64,000 nucleotides of DNA from Clostridia bacterium (GTDB taxonomy: Bacteria; Bacillota; Clostridia; Peptostreptococcales; Acidaminobacteraceae): positions 44,065 to 108,064 of the forward strand of contig JACUUV010000005.1 of the NCBI GenBank assembly GCA_014859095.1. Direction: 5' to 3'. The first letter of the stretch is position 1. The number at the start of each line of letters is the position of its first letter. The notes beneath the pieces are model-generated. The model searched no databases, was not told where the DNA came from, and was given only the letters and a program-made list of their open reading frames with translations. Positions 63,899 through 64,000 of this stretch are shown in pieces. The position numbers and the translations under genes are program-made.

Positions 63899-64000
63899 CG
63901 CGTAGTTACAATGTTTTGTGAAACGAAACATTGGGCGTAGGTATGGTTCTCGCGAAGCGAAACTATACTAGCCACATATGTCTATGTTCTACATAGTACA
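63899..64000. repeat. Cluster of three imperfect palindromes at the right edge
   Basis: After the terminator-like palindrome come CAATGTTT...AAACATTG, then TATGGTTCTCGC-GAA-GCGAAACTATA, then CTATGT-TCT-ACATAG. The first two are each preceded by GCGTAG. No open frame fits here. It may be a REP- or MITE-like element continuing beyond the window. Confidence 0.5.

Noticed and set aside
1-64000. CRISPR arrays, prophage, insertion sequences and rRNA genes
   Set aside because: I looked for regularly spaced repeats, transposase or integrase signatures and rRNA motifs and found none in the window.

Overview
The window looks like a chromosomal segment of a low-GC, anaerobic Firmicute of the class Clostridia. 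The evidence is the six-subunit Rnf complex (rnfCDGEAB), the clostridial gene order maf-radC-mreBCD-pbp2-minCDE-rodA followed by radical SAM/DUF2344/RNase G/rplU-prp-rpmA-obg, an L27 with the cleavable Firmicute N-terminus, GerMN and SLH/GH18 envelope proteins, and strong AGGAGG ribosome binding sites. The genus cannot be fixed from the sequence alone. The organism decodes UGA as selenocysteine: tRNA-Sec(UCA), selA, selB and selD all lie here, and selD itself has an in-frame UGA that truncates it in the supplied ORF track.

Layout. 1-3.7 kb: a cut-off unknown gene, an AlaX-type tRNA editing protein, an alpha/beta hydrolase, plsY and a YbjQ-family protein. 3.8-13 kb: tRNA-Sec, an SLH-GH18 exported protein, a GerMN protein with a two-component system, and selB-selA-selD. 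13-15.2 kb: a small HhH protein, a DacF-like carboxypeptidase and ridA. 15.2-34.1 kb: one long minus-strand block holding a YheO-like regulator, rsfS, a nadD-yqeK fusion, yhbY, obg, rpmA, prp, rplU, RNase E/G, DUF2344, a radical SAM protein, rodA, minE/D/C, pbp2, mreD/C/B, radC, maf and a DUF4321 protein. 34.3-39.2 kb: the Rnf operon. 39.4-51.4 kb: a SPOR protein, a CheY-like protein, a TSUP permease, tRNA-Leu(GAG), nicotinate phosphoribosyltransferase, coaE, polA, an ECF sigma/anti-sigma/SIMPL operon, a membrane hydrolase, tRNA-Leu(CAA) and hflX with a long structured leader. 51.8-55.4 kb: an XRE-type regulator divergent from copA-csoR. 55.4-60.8 kb: a maltose-type ABC importer (malF, malG, malK, lacI) without a local binding protein. 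60.9-63.8 kb: a large fusion of a GHL10 glycosidase and an Amidase_3. The right edge carries a cluster of palindromes.

How the genes work together. Most of the window is housekeeping: cell elongation and division (Mre/Pbp2/RodA/Min), ribosome assembly (L21, L27, Prp, Obg, YhbY, RsfS), selenium metabolism and redox-driven ion pumping (Rnf). The least ordinary signals are regulatory or architectural. The ~390-nt hflX leader has two mini-ORFs, tandem terminators and competing hairpins. selD is a selenoprotein. The GHL10-amidase fusion would couple two steps of peptidoglycan turnover. A MalF protein carries a ~270-residue basic helical N-terminus. The copA promoter holds two identical CsoR-type operators 32 bp apart.
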